Origin: Colwellia sp. C2M11
GTDB taxonomy: Bacteria; Pseudomonadota; Gammaproteobacteria; Enterobacterales; Alteromonadaceae
Assembly (NCBI RefSeq): GCF_018860915.1
Contig: NZ_JAHKQD010000052.1
Coordinates: forward strand, 62,001 to 126,000
Length of the DNA: 64,000 nucleotides
Reading direction: 5' to 3'
Position 1 is the first letter of the stretch, and the number at the start of each line of letters is the position of its first letter. Under the pieces are notes generated by a model. The model worked only from the letters and a program-made list of their open reading frames with translations. It was not told where the DNA came from and searched no databases. This document shows, one piece after another, positions 28,809 to 41,426 of this stretch. A program made the position numbers and the translations under genes.

Positions 28809-31457
28809 ATGAACAAGACATATAAAGCTACGCAGTTACTTGCTTTAGCTTCAACATTGACGTTATTAGGATGTGGAAGCGGAGTAGAAACTGAAACAAA
28901 AAATAATGCTGTAGACCCTTCTCAACCAGTAAGTGATTGGAAATTAGTTTGGGAAGATGAATTTGACAATACAACCATAGACACTAAAAAATGGACTCAT
29001 GAAGTTAATTGTGATGGTGGTGGAAATAACGAAAAACAATGTTATACAGATAGTGCAGATAATTCCTTTGTTAGCGATGGGAAATTAAGCATTGTTGCAC
29101 TTCCTGCTGCTGATGATGCAGATCTTCCTTATACTTCTGCAAGACTTATCACACGTTATAAAGCAGATTTTAAATATGGCCGTTTTGAAATAAGCGCTAA
29201 GTTACCTAGCGGACAAGGCAGCTGGCCTGCTTTTTGGATGCTACCAACTGATGAAGTTTATGGCGGCTGGCCTAAATCTGGCGAAATAGATATTTTAGAA
29301 GCCGTAAATCTTAATACTGTAGATGCTGATGGCAATGTAGAAGCTAACATTCACGGTACATTGCATTATGGTAAAGCATGGCCTGACAATTCTAGTTCAG
29401 GAACTTCTTACACACTTCCCGATAACATAAATCCTGCTGATGATTTTCATACTTATGCTGTTGAATGGCAAGAAGGTGAGATCCGTTGGTATGTGGATGA
29501 TTATTTATATGCTACACAACGTAAATCTGAAGTTAGAACTAACAGTAGAGATGAGGCTGTTGGCTTATCACACAGAGGTTGGTTCACTGAAAATTTTGAC
29601 AGTGTTACTGGTGAACTAACCACTTTCTGGGAGAACGCCCCATTCGATCAAGATTTCTTTCTTATTTTAAACTTCGCTGTAGGTGGCGATTGGCCTGAAA
29701 ATGTAAATAACTTAGGCATAGATACTGAAGCTTTTGCAAATGGTCAGTCATTTGAAATTGATTATGTGCGCGTGTACGAGTGTCAACAAAATCCAGATAC
29801 AGGTAAAGGCTGTGAAACTGTTCGCGGTGGTTATGACAATTTAGAGGATGCTCTAGTTGAAGGGAAAGCGCCAATTCCTTCGCCACCATCTACAGGTATT
29901 GCAGAAAACTTAATTATTTTTTCAGGCGCAGTTAATCCTAATTGGCCTGCATGGGATTGTTGTGGTGGCACTACACCTTCTTTAAACACTGATGCAGATA
30001 AAGGCGAAGTGATGGAGTTTTCTGTTGGTGCAACAGCAACAGTAAATGGCTTTATTTCACGTGCTGAGTTTATTGATAATGAAGTTGGCACTGCAAGTCC
30101 ATTTGATGCATCGCCACTTGCTGAAACAGGTACGTTAAGTTTTGACATGAAAGTTGTTTCAGCGCCGAATGATATAAGCGCTCCTTGGTATGTGAAAATG
30201 GAAAGCTCTGAAGGTTCAACGGCTGCAGACTTTCTTTTAACTGAAAGTGCTGAAGCTATTGAGCCTGTAACTGGGGAATGGCAAACCTATACTTTTTCAT
30301 TAAAATCATTCGCAGATAAAGGTTTAGATCTTAGTGCTCTTGATGTTGTTATGGTATTTCCTGCATGGGGAGCCGGTGAAGGTGCTGTATATCAAATTAC
30401 TAACTTAAGTATTGCTGCTGACTCAACTTCACCTGAGGTTGTTATTTTTCAAGAAAGCGAAAACCCAAGCTGGCCAATGTGGGATTGTTGTGGAGGTTCA
30501 ACGCCAACGGTTGAGTTAGACGATGATGCTCATACTAATGTTTCAGAGTTTTCTATTGGTTCAGAACCAACAGTAATGGGCTTTATTTCAAGAGACCCTA
30601 ATACAACTCAACCTTCGCCATTTGATGCAACAGGTATCCTTACTAATGGTGTTATTCAGTTCGAAATGAAAGTGGTGACTATGCCAAGCGATTCGAGTAC
30701 TGACTGGATTTTTAAAGTAGAAGCCGATAATGCTGCATCTGCTGTTGAAGTTTCTGTAGCGACAAGTGTTGAAGCTGCTGCTCCTGTTGAAGGGCAATGG
30801 CAAACTTATACCTTTAATTTATCTGACTTAGCAACTGCTGGTTTAGATGTAAGTGCTATTGATGTTCTGATGATTTTCCCAGCATGGGGGGCAGGTGAAG
30901 GTGCAGTTTATCGTATTGATAACGTAAAAATCTATGATCCTACAGCAGAAACTAACTCTGGTGGTTTTGTATTATTTGATGAACAAGCTAAAGACATGTG
31001 GAGTGTTTGGGATTGTTGTGGTGGTTCAACTCCAACACTTGAAAATGATGGTACCGAACATGGCATGACTGCTCAGTTCGTTATTGGTGCTACACCTACT
31101 GTGATGGGGTTGTTAGCTGATGATGATGTTTATTTAGATGCATCTCATCTATTAGCAAGTGGTGTTGTTAAATTTGATATGAAAGTGATTACTGCACCAA
31201 CTGATCCAGAGTCTACTTGGATTTTCAAAATAGAGTCAGGTGATACAGAGACTGCTGTTGAATTACCTATCACGGCGAGTCAAGAAGGCGTTGTACCTGT
31301 AACGGGTGAATGGCAAACCTATACTTTTTCTCTACAAAGTTTATTTGATGCTGGCTTAGATATTAGTCAAATAGACGTTGTTATGTTTTTCCCTGCATGG
31401 GCTACAGGCGAGGGTGCTGAGTACCGAATCGATAACGTACTTATCAGTAATCCTTAG
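28809..31457 (+). CDS. GH16 endo-beta-1,3-glucanase (laminarinase-type) lipoprotein with three tandem C-terminal modules
   Basis: I take the ATG at 28809, because it opens the lipoprotein signal NKTYKATQLLALASTLTLLG followed by Cys (lipobox), where a longer TTG start at 28632 would bury it. That gives 882 residues. The GH16 domain (about 44-326) begins WKLVWEDEFD and carries the catalytic signature GEIDILEAV, with E159 as nucleophile, D161, and E164 as acid/base. This signature is used by laminarinases and lichenases. Three copies of an about 176-residue module follow, each opening with WDCCGG, described separately. The product is likely anchored on the outer membrane and cuts laminarin or a similar beta-1,3-glucan. 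It starts the sugar-utilization locus. Confidence 0.88.
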   Translation: MNKTYKATQLLALASTLTLLGCGSGVETETKNNAVDPSQPVSDWKLVWEDEFDNTTIDTKKWTHEVNCDGGGNNEKQCYTDSADNSFVSDGKLSIVALPAADDADLPYTSARLITRYKADFKYGRFEISAKLPSGQGSWPAFWMLPTDEVYGGWPKSGEIDILEAVNLNTVDADGNVEANIHGTLHYGKAWPDNSSSGTSYTLPDNINPADDFHTYAVEWQEGEIRWYVDDYLYATQRKSEVRTNSRDEAVGLSHRGWFTENFDSVTGELTTFWENAPFDQDFFLILNFAVGGDWPENVNNLGIDTEAFANGQSFEIDYVRVYECQQNPDTGKGCETVRGGYDNLEDALVEGKAPIPSPPSTGIAENLIIFSGAVNPNWPAWDCCGGTTPSLNTDADKGEVMEFSVGATATVNGFISRAEFIDNEVGTASPFDASPLAETGTLSFDMKVVSAPNDISAPWYVKMESSEGSTAADFLLTESAEAIEPVTGEWQTYTFSLKSFADKGLDLSALDVVMVFPAWGAGEGAVYQITNLSIAADSTSPEVVIFQESENPSWPMWDCCGGSTPTVELDDDAHTNVSEFSIGSEPTVMGFISRDPNTTQPSPFDATGILTNGVIQFEMKVVTMPSDSSTDWIFKVEADNAASAVEVSVATSVEAAAPVEGQWQTYTFNLSDLATAGLDVSAIDVLMIFPAWGAGEGAVYRIDNVKIYDPTAETNSGGFVLFDEQAKDMWSVWDCCGGSTPTLENDGTEHGMTAQFVIGATPTVMGLLADDDVYLDASHLLASGVVKFDMKVITAPTDPESTWIFKIESGDTETAVELPITASQEGVVPVTGEWQTYTFSLQSLFDAGLDISQIDVVMFFPAWATGEGAEYRIDNVLISNP
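29905..31454 (+). repeat. three tandem WDCCGG modules in the GH16 protein, 528-base period
   Basis: The WDCCGG codons begin at 29952, 30480 and 31008, exactly 528 bases (176 residues) apart. Each module runs from the WDCCGG segment through EFSxGxxPTVMGFISR-like, VxxFxMKVVxxP, GEWQTYTFSL and VVMVFPAWGAGEGAVYxIxN-like stretches. The pattern is that of a beta-sandwich carbohydrate-binding module. Copies 1 and 2 keep the ISR segment, copy 3 has LLADDD instead. Confidence 0.9.
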
Positions 31458-31460
31458 CCT

Positions 31461-31488
31461 AAAAGCTGTGATTAAAAATCGAGCTTTT
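31461..31488 (+). terminator. hairpin between GH16 and TonB-receptor genes
   Basis: AAAAGCT (31461-31467) pairs with AGCTTTT (31482-31488), loop of 14. The pairing is AT-rich and could partially terminate transcription after the GH16 gene or set the ratio with the receptor. Low certainty. Confidence 0.4.
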
Positions 31489-31529
31489 CAATTGCTCAAT
31501 TATAAAAAATTTTTAAAAGTAGGTTCAAC

Positions 31530-34496
31530 ATGAAAAATATTAAATTTAAACAAAAACATATAGCTACATGTATCTCATTAATTTTAGCTTCAGGTGTAAG
31601 TCATAATGTATTAGCTGAAGAAGCACCATTAGCTGAGCAAAAAGCTGAAATAGAAGTGATTGAAGTGACAGGTATTCGCGGAAGTATTATGCGTGCATCT
31701 TCAATGAAACGTGGCTTTTCAGGTGTGATGGATGCTATTTCATCAGAAGAGATGGGGAAGTTCCCTGATACTAATTTAGCTGAGTCTTTGCAACGTATAA
31801 CGGGTGTTTCAGTAAGTCGCTCAAATGGTGAAGGAAGTCAAATTACAGTACGTGGTTTTGGCTCTGAGTTTAACTTATTAACACTTAACGGACGTCAAAT
31901 GCCTGGTACAGGTAATAGCCGTTCATATAGTTTAGAAAACTTGTCATCTGAAGGTGTTAGTTCTCTTGAAGTGTTTAAAACTGCACGTGCAGAAAACCCA
32001 ACAGGTGGATTAGGCGCGACTGTTAATATTTCTACATTAAAGCCTTTTGACAGCCCTGGACAAAAAATTTCTGTTTCAGCAAAAGCTAATCACGATACTT
32101 CTAATGTAGAAGGTGATGATATTACGCCTGAGTTGAGTGCTATTTATAGCAATACTTTCAATGACGATACCTTAGGTTTTTCAGTTTCTGCAAGCCATCA
32201 ACGAAGAGATTTTCAACAGCAATCTGCGAGTATTCAAGGCTGGCAAGCCAATGTAGCGTTACCTACTAACCTTGCTGATGAAAATGTGATTGATCCTCGC
32301 CCTATTAATGAGGAAGGTGAGCGTGTTGGTGATTACTTTTTCCCTCGTGATTTAGGTTACAACATTGCAAATATTGCCCGTGAAAGAACAAATGGAAATA
32401 TTACCTTTCAATATGCACCGACTGAAGATCTTATTGTAACCTTGGATTACACAGCAACTATTGCAACCACTGGGGTTAACTCTATTGGGTGGGGAATGTG
32501 GAATGACTATGGAGGCAATATAAATGCCTATGAATTGGATGAAAATGGAACAGCAATTTATGCCGATATTAGTGGCAATGATGGCTCATATACTGCTTCT
32601 CGCAATACAACTGAAGTTAAAGAAGATTCATTTGGTATTAACTTAGCTTGGCAAGCAACAGATACATTGCATTTAGCATTAGATTTCCATGATTCAACCA
32701 GTAAAACAGATAATGGTAAAGATGCTGGTCTTAATAGTGCAGGTACGCTTGTTTTAGGATCAGATCAATTAATCACTAAAACGTACGATTATCGTACTGG
32801 TGATGTTCCATCAGGGCAGATTTTTTGGAATAACGGCACAACAACTTTAGAGCCAGGAGAAATAGACTCACATTTTAGTCAATTCATTCATTCACCGGGT
32901 GAAGCTAATGTAGAGCAAATACAACTACGTGGCATGTGGGAAAATACTTATAATATCCCGTTAGTCGACATAAAGTTTGGTGTAGCTAGCACTAAGCAAA
33001 CTATTGGCGGCTCTAGTGCATGGAGTGGATTAATCGGTGCTTTTGGATTTAACCCTTCTTGGACTGAAATATTTCCAGACGGTATGTTTACAAAACAGAG
33101 TACTAATAACTTCTTAGATCAAATTAATGGTGGGGGAAGCAGTTTAACTCCGGATCATTATTATACTTTTGATTTTGATGAAGTGGTTACACGCTCAGAA
33201 GCCTTTTTAACAGAAGAAGCTTTAGGTAATGGTGATTATTTTGCAGCAACTCCATATCATGATTTTGCTGGTACTTTTTCGCAATCCTCAGTCGAAGAAG
33301 AAACGAAAAGTATCTACCTTCAAACAAACTGGATGTTTGAGTTAATCGGTTTTGATATGGAATTGAGTGTTGGTGTACGTTATGAAGAGACAGATGTTAC
33401 GAGTAATGTTCAACAAGACGTCCCAACAAGTGTTTGGTGGCAAGGTGGCAGTGAATGGCATACTCAATATTTGAGTGGTGATAGTAATATTTTATCTTTA
33501 ACGGGTGAGCATGATGTATTTTTACCTATGTTTGACTTCCGAGTTGATCTAACTGATGAACTTGTTGGGCGCGTTTCGTGGGGTAAGACAATCGCTAGAG
33601 CACCATTAGGTAATTTAGCGGGGGGACGTGTTTTATCTGGTAGTCCTAAAATAGGTTCTCGTAATGGTAATGAAGGTAACACTAACCTTTTACCATATGA
33701 ATCTACTAACCTAGATCTTAGTCTTGAATATTACTACAGCGACGAAGGAAGTTATGCGTCGATTGGTTATTTCAAAAAAGACGTTAAAAACTTTATTGGA
33801 AATCAAATTGTATCAACCACTATTGATGGTTTTCACGATATCTACCAAGGTCCTCGCTGGCAGCAAGCTGAAGCTGATTTAATTGCTAATGGTGAGCAAG
33901 CAACAAGTGATGCTATTTTTGCACAAATCCAGGCCAATGGTTCTAGTTTAAATGCTCAAGGTTATTTAGAGCCAAATAGTGATGATCCATTGATTGTTTG
34001 GGATATAAGCAGACCATTCAATAGTTCTGATGAAAAAACTGTTGATGGTTTTGAGCTGGCAGTACAACATTTATTTGGTGAGTCAGGCTTTGGTGTAGGT
34101 GTTAATGCGACATTTGTTGATGGCGATGTAGAGTTTGACGTTGAAAGTTTAGACCAACAAACACCGCTAACAGGGTTAAGTGATTCTGCTAACTTTCAGG
34201 CTTTTTATGAAAAAGATGGTCTGTCGGTAAAAGTGACCTATGCATGGCGTGATGAATATCTGATTGGTGTAGGACAAGATCAAGGCTCATCTGATAATCC
34301 GCCACAATTTGCTAAAGCTTTTGGACAGTGGGATATGAGTGTCAATTATGATGTTACCGAGGAGCTCACTGTGTTTGTTGAAGGTGTAAATATTAATAAT
34401 GAAACAGAGCAGGGCTTTGGCCGTTATGAAGAGCAGTTTTTATTTGCTAGACAATACGGACCTCGTTATAGCTTAGGTGCTCGATATAGCTTTTAA
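31530..34496 (+). CDS. TonB-dependent receptor of the glucan locus
   Basis: A 988-residue outer-membrane receptor. Signal peptide of about 29 residues (IATCISLILASGVSHNVLAE), then a short N-terminal stretch with IEVIEVTGIRGSI, which acts as the TonB box region. The plug follows with FPDTNLAESLQRITGVSVSR, ITVRGFGSEFNLLTLNGRQM and SLEVFKTARAENPTGGLG. These are hallmarks of the gammaproteobacterial carbohydrate-type TonB receptors. The barrel fills the rest and ends in GARYSF, with a C-terminal Phe. It sits between GH16 and a sugar transporter, so it most likely takes up oligosaccharides released by the GH16 enzyme. Confidence 0.93.
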   Translation: MKNIKFKQKHIATCISLILASGVSHNVLAEEAPLAEQKAEIEVIEVTGIRGSIMRASSMKRGFSGVMDAISSEEMGKFPDTNLAESLQRITGVSVSRSNGEGSQITVRGFGSEFNLLTLNGRQMPGTGNSRSYSLENLSSEGVSSLEVFKTARAENPTGGLGATVNISTLKPFDSPGQKISVSAKANHDTSNVEGDDITPELSAIYSNTFNDDTLGFSVSASHQRRDFQQQSASIQGWQANVALPTNLADENVIDPRPINEEGERVGDYFFPRDLGYNIANIARERTNGNITFQYAPTEDLIVTLDYTATIATTGVNSIGWGMWNDYGGNINAYELDENGTAIYADISGNDGSYTASRNTTEVKEDSFGINLAWQATDTLHLALDFHDSTSKTDNGKDAGLNSAGTLVLGSDQLITKTYDYRTGDVPSGQIFWNNGTTTLEPGEIDSHFSQFIHSPGEANVEQIQLRGMWENTYNIPLVDIKFGVASTKQTIGGSSAWSGLIGAFGFNPSWTEIFPDGMFTKQSTNNFLDQINGGGSSLTPDHYYTFDFDEVVTRSEAFLTEEALGNGDYFAATPYHDFAGTFSQSSVEEETKSIYLQTNWMFELIGFDMELSVGVRYEETDVTSNVQQDVPTSVWWQGGSEWHTQYLSGDSNILSLTGEHDVFLPMFDFRVDLTDELVGRVSWGKTIARAPLGNLAGGRVLSGSPKIGSRNGNEGNTNLLPYESTNLDLSLEYYYSDEGSYASIGYFKKDVKNFIGNQIVSTTIDGFHDIYQGPRWQQAEADLIANGEQATSDAIFAQIQANGSSLNAQGYLEPNSDDPLIVWDISRPFNSSDEKTVDGFELAVQHLFGESGFGVGVNATFVDGDVEFDVESLDQQTPLTGLSDSANFQAFYEKDGLSVKVTYAWRDEYLIGVGQDQGSSDNPPQFAKAFGQWDMSVNYDVTEELTVFVEGVNINNETEQGFGRYEEQFLFARQYGPRYSLGARYSF

Positions 34497-34508
34497 CTAA
34501 GCCCAAAT

Positions 34509-34545
34509 AAAGCCTTGTTGAATGTTATAACGAGGCTTTTATTTT
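34509..34545 (+). terminator. terminator after the TonB receptor
   Basis: AAAGCCTTGTT (34509-34519) and AACGAGGCTTT (34529-34539), one G-U pair, nine-base loop, followed by TATTTT. A clear intrinsic terminator. It implies that the sugar transporter and GH3 genes have their own promoter. Confidence 0.85.
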
Positions 34546-34612
34546 AAGCATATCCTAACACTAATATCTGTTCGGTTATGTGATTTAACTTAATTTATAT
34601 AGGAATATATTT

Positions 34613-35902
34613 ATGGCTAGTTCTGCAGTTATTATCGATACACAGAATAGTTCAGAAAACTCATCAAGTAATCCTCCACAAAATAGTATGTTCGCTTTAG
34701 TATCGCTTACTTCATTATTTTTCATGTGGGGGTTCATTACTTGCCTTAACGACATTTTAATCCCTTACTTAAAAGGTATGTTTGATCTTAGTTATACCCA
34801 AGCTATGCTGATTCAATTTTGTTTTTTTGGCGCCTATTTTATTGTTTCTCTTCCTGCGGGCGCTTTAGTGAGTCGCTTAGGTTATAAAAAAGGTATAGTG
34901 ACGGGATTATCCATTGCTAGTCTTGGCTGTCTATTGTTTTATCCTGCGGCTGAAATCGGTGTGTACGCGGTTTTTTTATTAGCATTATTTGTTCTAGCAA
35001 CGGGTATTACTATTTTACAAGTCTCTGCAAACCCTTATGTAAGCGCTTTAGGTCCAAGTAAAACGGCATCTTCACGACTTACTTTAACACAAGCTTTTAA
35101 TTCATTTGGCACAACCGTTGCCCCATTTTTTGGTGCTTGGCTTATTTTTAGTGGTGTTGAGTCGAGCGAAGCGGTAGATGCAAGCTCAGTACAAATTCCT
35201 TATATTGCTATTGCATTAACCTTGATGGTGCTTGCGGGTATATTTGCGTTATTGAAGCTACCTAATTTAGGTCAAAATGCACAAGCACAAATATCGCCAA
35301 GCAAGGCATGGCAATTTAAACATTTACGTTTAGGTGCTGTAGGTATTTTTGTTTATGTTGGTGCTGAAGTTGCTATTGGTAGTTTTTTAATTAACTTTTT
35401 AGCAGAGCCTACTATTGCAGGTATTACTGAAGCTGAAGCCGCTAAATATATTTCTTATTATTGGGGCGGAGCTATGGTTGGGCGTTTTATCGGAGCAGGC
35501 GTGATGCAACTTGTATCAGCTAATAAAGTTTTATTTATCAATGCTGTTTGTGCTGCCATTTTAGTATTTGTTGCTATGGTGACCGATGGTTCAATTGCTA
35601 TGCTGGCGATCCTTGCTGTAGGTTTTTTCAATTCCATTATGTTTCCTACTATTTTTACTTTAGCAATTAACCAACTAGGTAATGCTGCTAGCCATGGCGC
35701 TGGTGTTTTATGTTTAGCTATTGTAGGTGGTGCTATATTACCTTTAGTACAAGGCGCTTTAGCTGACGCACTTGGTATTCAGCTTTCGTTTATTCTACCT
35801 ATTTTTTGTTATGCATATATCGTTTATTACGCATTAATTGGCTCTAAGCCCGATGTTACTACAATTCAATTTCAAGAGGGTGGCAAACATGAAGCTATCT
35901 AA
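34613..35902 (+). CDS. FucP/GluP-type sugar MFS transporter
   Basis: A 429-residue 12-helix transporter of the glucose/galactose/fucose proton symporter family. The N-terminal helix region [20 protein letters not shown] is nearly diagnostic for this family, with the conserved Asn-Asp pair, and [12 protein letters not shown] and [20 protein letters not shown] are further family segments. It is probably a glucose importer, because it neighbours a GH3 glucosidase and a GH16 glucanase. The stop codon lies 14 bases inside the GH3 gene, so the two are translationally coupled. Confidence 0.92.
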   Translation: MASSAVIIDTQNSSENSSSNPPQNSMFALVSLTSLFFMWGFITCLNDILIPYLKGMFDLSYTQAMLIQFCFFGAYFIVSLPAGALVSRLGYKKGIVTGLSIASLGCLLFYPAAEIGVYAVFLLALFVLATGITILQVSANPYVSALGPSKTASSRLTLTQAFNSFGTTVAPFFGAWLIFSGVESSEAVDASSVQIPYIAIALTLMVLAGIFALLKLPNLGQNAQAQISPSKAWQFKHLRLGAVGIFVYVGAEVAIGSFLINFLAEPTIAGITEAEAAKYISYYWGGAMVGRFIGAGVMQLVSANKVLFINAVCAAILVFVAMVTDGSIAMLAILAVGFFNSIMFPTIFTLAINQLGNAASHGAGVLCLAIVGGAILPLVQGALADALGIQLSFILPIFCYAYIVYYALIGSKPDVTTIQFQEGGKHEAI

Positions 35903-38432
35903 AAGCACATTACTATCGAGTTCATTTGTTTTATTAGCTGCAGGTTGTTCAGTTGAATCATTTGACATTATCAATACAGAAGAGTCGAAGACTTGGGCAC
36001 CAATAAAATCTGAAGTGACAAAAGATCCAGTTATTGAAGCTAAAGTCAGTGAATTATTGAGTACGATGACGTTAGAACAAAAAGTCGCACAAATGATCCA
36101 ACCTGAAATACGTGATATTACTCCAGAAGATATGCGTAAGTACGGTTTTGGCTCGTATTTAAATGGCGGCGGGGCTTTTCCTAAGAACAATAAACATTCA
36201 ACCCCCCAAGATTGGATTGAGCTTGCTGAAACTATGTATCAAGCGTCTATTGATGATTCACTAGATGGTAGTGCAATTCCTACAATGTGGGGCACTGATG
36301 CTGTTCATGGTCATAACAATGTGATTGGTGCAACATTATTTCCCCATAACATTGGTTTGGGGGCAGCGAATAATGTTGAGCTGATGACTAAAATCGCTCA
36401 AGCAACGGCTACAGAAGTAATGGTTACTGGTATTGATTGGGTTTTTGCGCCAACGGTTGCTACGGTAAGAGATGATCGTTGGGGGAGAGCCTATGAAGGT
36501 TACTCAGAAGATCCTGAAATAGTAAAGCTTTATGCTAGTGCTGTTGTTAAAGGATTACAAGGAAGTGCTGATGATGATTTCTTAGGTGATGATCGTGTTA
36601 TTAGTACAGTTAAACACTTTGTTGGTGATGGGGGCACTCAAGATGGGGATGATCAAGGGGATAATCAAGCATCAGAGCAAGACCTGTATAAATTACATGC
36701 TCAAGGTTATGTCAGTGGTTTAGCGGCTGGCGCTCAGTCGGTTATGGCATCATTTAACAGTTGGAATGGTGAAAAAATTCACGGTAGCCATTACCTGTTA
36801 ACTGAAGTGTTAAAAGAAAAGATGGGCTTTGACGGCTTTGTTGTTGGTGATTGGAATGGTCATGGACAAGTTAAAGGCTGTACAAATGAAAGTTGTCCAC
36901 AGTCTATTAACGCAGGCTTAGATATTTTTATGGTGCCTACGGATGCATGGAAACCTCTTTATGAAAACACTATTGTGCAAGTACGTCGTGGCGAAATAGC
37001 TGAGTCACGTATTGATGATGCAGTCAGTCGTATATTACGTGTAAAACTCAGAGCAGGGCTTTTTGACAAACCAAGTCCCGCTAATCGTCAATTTTCAGGA
37101 AAAACTGAACTTATTGGTAGCGAAAAGCATCGAGAAATAGCTCGCCAAGCAGTACGAGAATCATTAGTGCTATTAAAAAATGAAGCTGGAATTTTACCTT
37201 TATCACCTAAAATGAATATTTTAGTGGCAGGCGATGCAGCTAACAATATCGGTAAGCAGTCAGGTGGTTGGACGATAACTTGGCAAGGTACTAATAATGA
37301 AAATAGCGATTTTCCTGGTGGTAGTTCAATTTATGATGGTTTACGTGCACAAGTAAACGCTGCTGGTGGTCATATAGAACTTAATGTTGAAGGTAAATTT
37401 ACTAAAGAACCTGATGTTGCCGTGGTGGTGTTTGGTGAAGAGCCTTACGCTGAAGGGCAGGGAGACAGAGAGAATCTAGCTTATCAAGCAAGTCACAAAT
37501 CTGATTTAGCTTTGTTAAAACGCTTGAAAGCACAAGGAATACCTGTTGTTTCAGTATTTATTAGCGGCAGACCTATGTGGATGAATGCTGAGTTTAATGC
37601 CAGTGATGCCTTTGTTGCTGCTTGGTTGCCGGGTTCTGAAGGGAAAGCTGTTGCTGATGTTTTATTGACAGATGTTAATAACCAAGTACAACACGATTTT
37701 ATGGGGAAACTTTCTTTTTCTTGGCCGAATTCACCAGTACAAACAGTGAATCGTTTTGATAAAGATAATAAGCCTTTATTACCTTATGGTTTTGGTTTGA
37801 AATATGGTGAAAAAAGCACGTTAGCAAATAACTTATCTGAAGGTTTTACTTTCTCCCACAATAATCAACAAGACACTCAAATCTTTGCTGGTAAAGTCAT
37901 GAAGCCATGGGAAATGCTATTAATTTCAGAAGAGCAAACACTGAATATACAATCTAACAGTTCATCATTACCTGGCATTGCTTATCGCACCATTGATAAA
38001 AATGTACAAGAAGATGCTTTTCAGATCCAACTTGACGGCAGTACTACAGCAGGTATTAGATTTTCTGCAATTAATGCAATCAGTGCCGATCTTTCTATTG
38101 TATCAAAAGAAATGTCTGCACTGGTATTAACGGTTAAAAGAAATAGTGATGTGACTGCACCTGTGAGTATTTCAATGGCTTGTGACGGTAGTGAATTGAA
38201 CTCTGAATCATGTATAGCGAGTGTTGATGTTTCACAAGCGTTAGCTAATTTACCTAATGGTGAATGGGCAAAATTATCAATAGATGTCAGTTGTTTTGCT
38301 AACCAAGGTTTAAAGTTTGATAAACTTGTTAAACCTTTTGAATTAATGTCAAAAAGTAAATTAACATTATCAATGAGTGATGTTTACTTTGAAGCTAAGG
38401 CTGGAGAATCTGCTAATATTCAATGTAACTAG
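35889..38432 (+). CDS. GH3 beta-glucosidase lipoprotein (exo-1,3-glucanase type)
   Basis: Start chosen at 35889, where [20 protein letters not shown] forms a lipoprotein signal, giving 847 residues. A longer frame to 35838 would remove it. GH3 features are [41 protein letters not shown] and the nucleophile motif [11 protein letters not shown], where Asp321 is predicted to attack. The alpha/beta second domain has [16 protein letters not shown]. The C-terminal roughly 170 residues resemble the ExoP C-terminal beta-sandwich domain found in marine 1,3/1,4-beta-glucosidases. It is likely periplasm-facing or outer-membrane anchored and releases glucose from oligomers, acting after the GH16 enzyme. 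It overlaps the transporter gene by 14 bases. Confidence 0.93.
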   Translation: MKLSKSTLLSSSFVLLAAGCSVESFDIINTEESKTWAPIKSEVTKDPVIEAKVSELLSTMTLEQKVAQMIQPEIRDITPEDMRKYGFGSYLNGGGAFPKNNKHSTPQDWIELAETMYQASIDDSLDGSAIPTMWGTDAVHGHNNVIGATLFPHNIGLGAANNVELMTKIAQATATEVMVTGIDWVFAPTVATVRDDRWGRAYEGYSEDPEIVKLYASAVVKGLQGSADDDFLGDDRVISTVKHFVGDGGTQDGDDQGDNQASEQDLYKLHAQGYVSGLAAGAQSVMASFNSWNGEKIHGSHYLLTEVLKEKMGFDGFVVGDWNGHGQVKGCTNESCPQSINAGLDIFMVPTDAWKPLYENTIVQVRRGEIAESRIDDAVSRILRVKLRAGLFDKPSPANRQFSGKTELIGSEKHREIARQAVRESLVLLKNEAGILPLSPKMNILVAGDAANNIGKQSGGWTITWQGTNNENSDFPGGSSIYDGLRAQVNAAGGHIELNVEGKFTKEPDVAVVVFGEEPYAEGQGDRENLAYQASHKSDLALLKRLKAQGIPVVSVFISGRPMWMNAEFNASDAFVAAWLPGSEGKAVADVLLTDVNNQVQHDFMGKLSFSWPNSPVQTVNRFDKDNKPLLPYGFGLKYGEKSTLANNLSEGFTFSHNNQQDTQIFAGKVMKPWEMLLISEEQTLNIQSNSSSLPGIAYRTIDKNVQEDAFQIQLDGSTTAGIRFSAINAISADLSIVSKEMSALVLTVKRNSDVTAPVSISMACDGSELNSESCIASVDVSQALANLPNGEWAKLSIDVSCFANQGLKFDKLVKPFELMSKSKLTLSMSDVYFEAKAGESANIQCN

Positions 38433-38470
38433 CCTTGTGACCAGGGTTATGTAACTTACTTTGTTGACTT

Positions 38471-38512
38471 AAAAAACCTCATATTGAACTAAGTTCATGA
38501 TGAGGTTTTTTT
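38471..38512. terminator. terminator after the GH3 gene
   Basis: AAAAAACCTCAT (38471-38482) pairs with ATGAGGTTTTTT (38500-38511) and an inner TGAAC/GTTCA extends the hairpin. It has T/A tracts on both sides, so it works in both directions, for the glucan operon and the convergent Gre-like gene. Confidence 0.9.
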
Positions 38513-38636
38513 GAAAATTATAGTGCTATTTTCTCAAAATAACGGTCAATATATCCTCGTCATTTTATCGCTATATTGATAGGAAATCTCTTGAATCAGT
38601 AGTATAAAGCTTGAATATCTTAATGAATAAGGCTTT

Positions 38637-39134
38637 TTATTGTATTGAAAAAATATAATCACTTAGCTTATTAGTACCAAGTGTAATATCGACCTCATCA
38701 CCTTGATATTTATCAAGTAACGCTAATCCCACTGGGGATTGCGGTGTGATTACCGTAATATGTTGCCCGAATAATTCACAACGAAACCCACCTGCTGCAG
38801 GGCCGATAAAAAACCAATGTTGTTTAGTGCTGTCTTTAGCAAGTTGCACTAATGCTGTTAATTTTATTGGCTTGTCTTCATCAAAAACTAGCACATTCGA
38901 GTCTTGATACGCTTTAAGTGCCGTTTGTAATTCTTGCACACGTCGAGATTGCCCTTCAGCTAAATAGCTGGCCTCAATCGCTAGCGTATCATATTGGGTT
39001 TCGGCAACACTTTGATCGTCTACTGCGGCAGCATGAGCCTCATTTGCGGCATTAATCGCTTGATTTAATTCTTTCTTTAGCTCATTTGTTACTAACGAAG
39101 TTAAAGCTATTTTATCAATCTTTGCTTGATTCAT
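38637..39134 (-). CDS. GreA/GreB family transcription factor-like protein
   Basis: A 165-residue protein with a long N-terminal helical hairpin (residues about 1-85, coiled-coil forming, with Ala/Glu/Gln-rich heptads). The globular C-terminal part ends in ITVITPQSPVGLALLDKYQG, which is the conserved core of GreA/GreB (the SPVGxALLGKxxGD motif). It differs from true GreA, which is present elsewhere in such genomes. Acidic residues in the coiled-coil tip (VDDQSVAE) might act in the RNA polymerase secondary channel. It is transcribed alone and convergent with the glucan operon. Function inferred from family only. Confidence 0.8.
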   Translation of the reverse strand: MNQAKIDKIALTSLVTNELKKELNQAINAANEAHAAAVDDQSVAETQYDTLAIEASYLAEGQSRRVQELQTALKAYQDSNVLVFDEDKPIKLTALVQLAKDSTKQHWFFIGPAAGGFRCELFGQHITVITPQSPVGLALLDKYQGDEVDITLGTNKLSDYIFSIQ

Positions 39135-39344
39135 ATTAATTATTTTTGTAGTTAATCGTATTTGATAATGAGGGTATTTAAGGGCTAAACACTTAGATGA
39201 AATAAGTATATTACCTTTAGGTATATATACTACTAATATTAATGCATTATTAATATTTTAAAATTAATCTGACAGGTGTCAAAATATGCTTGTATTTTTG
39301 TTTGAAGATGAGTAAATTAACAGCAACTATACTATCTGGTTTGA

Positions 39345-41426
<2,082 letters not shown>

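Noticed and set aside
38637-39134. True GreA or GreB
   Set aside because: Only the C-terminal core fits closely; the N-terminal hairpin is different, so only the family name is given.
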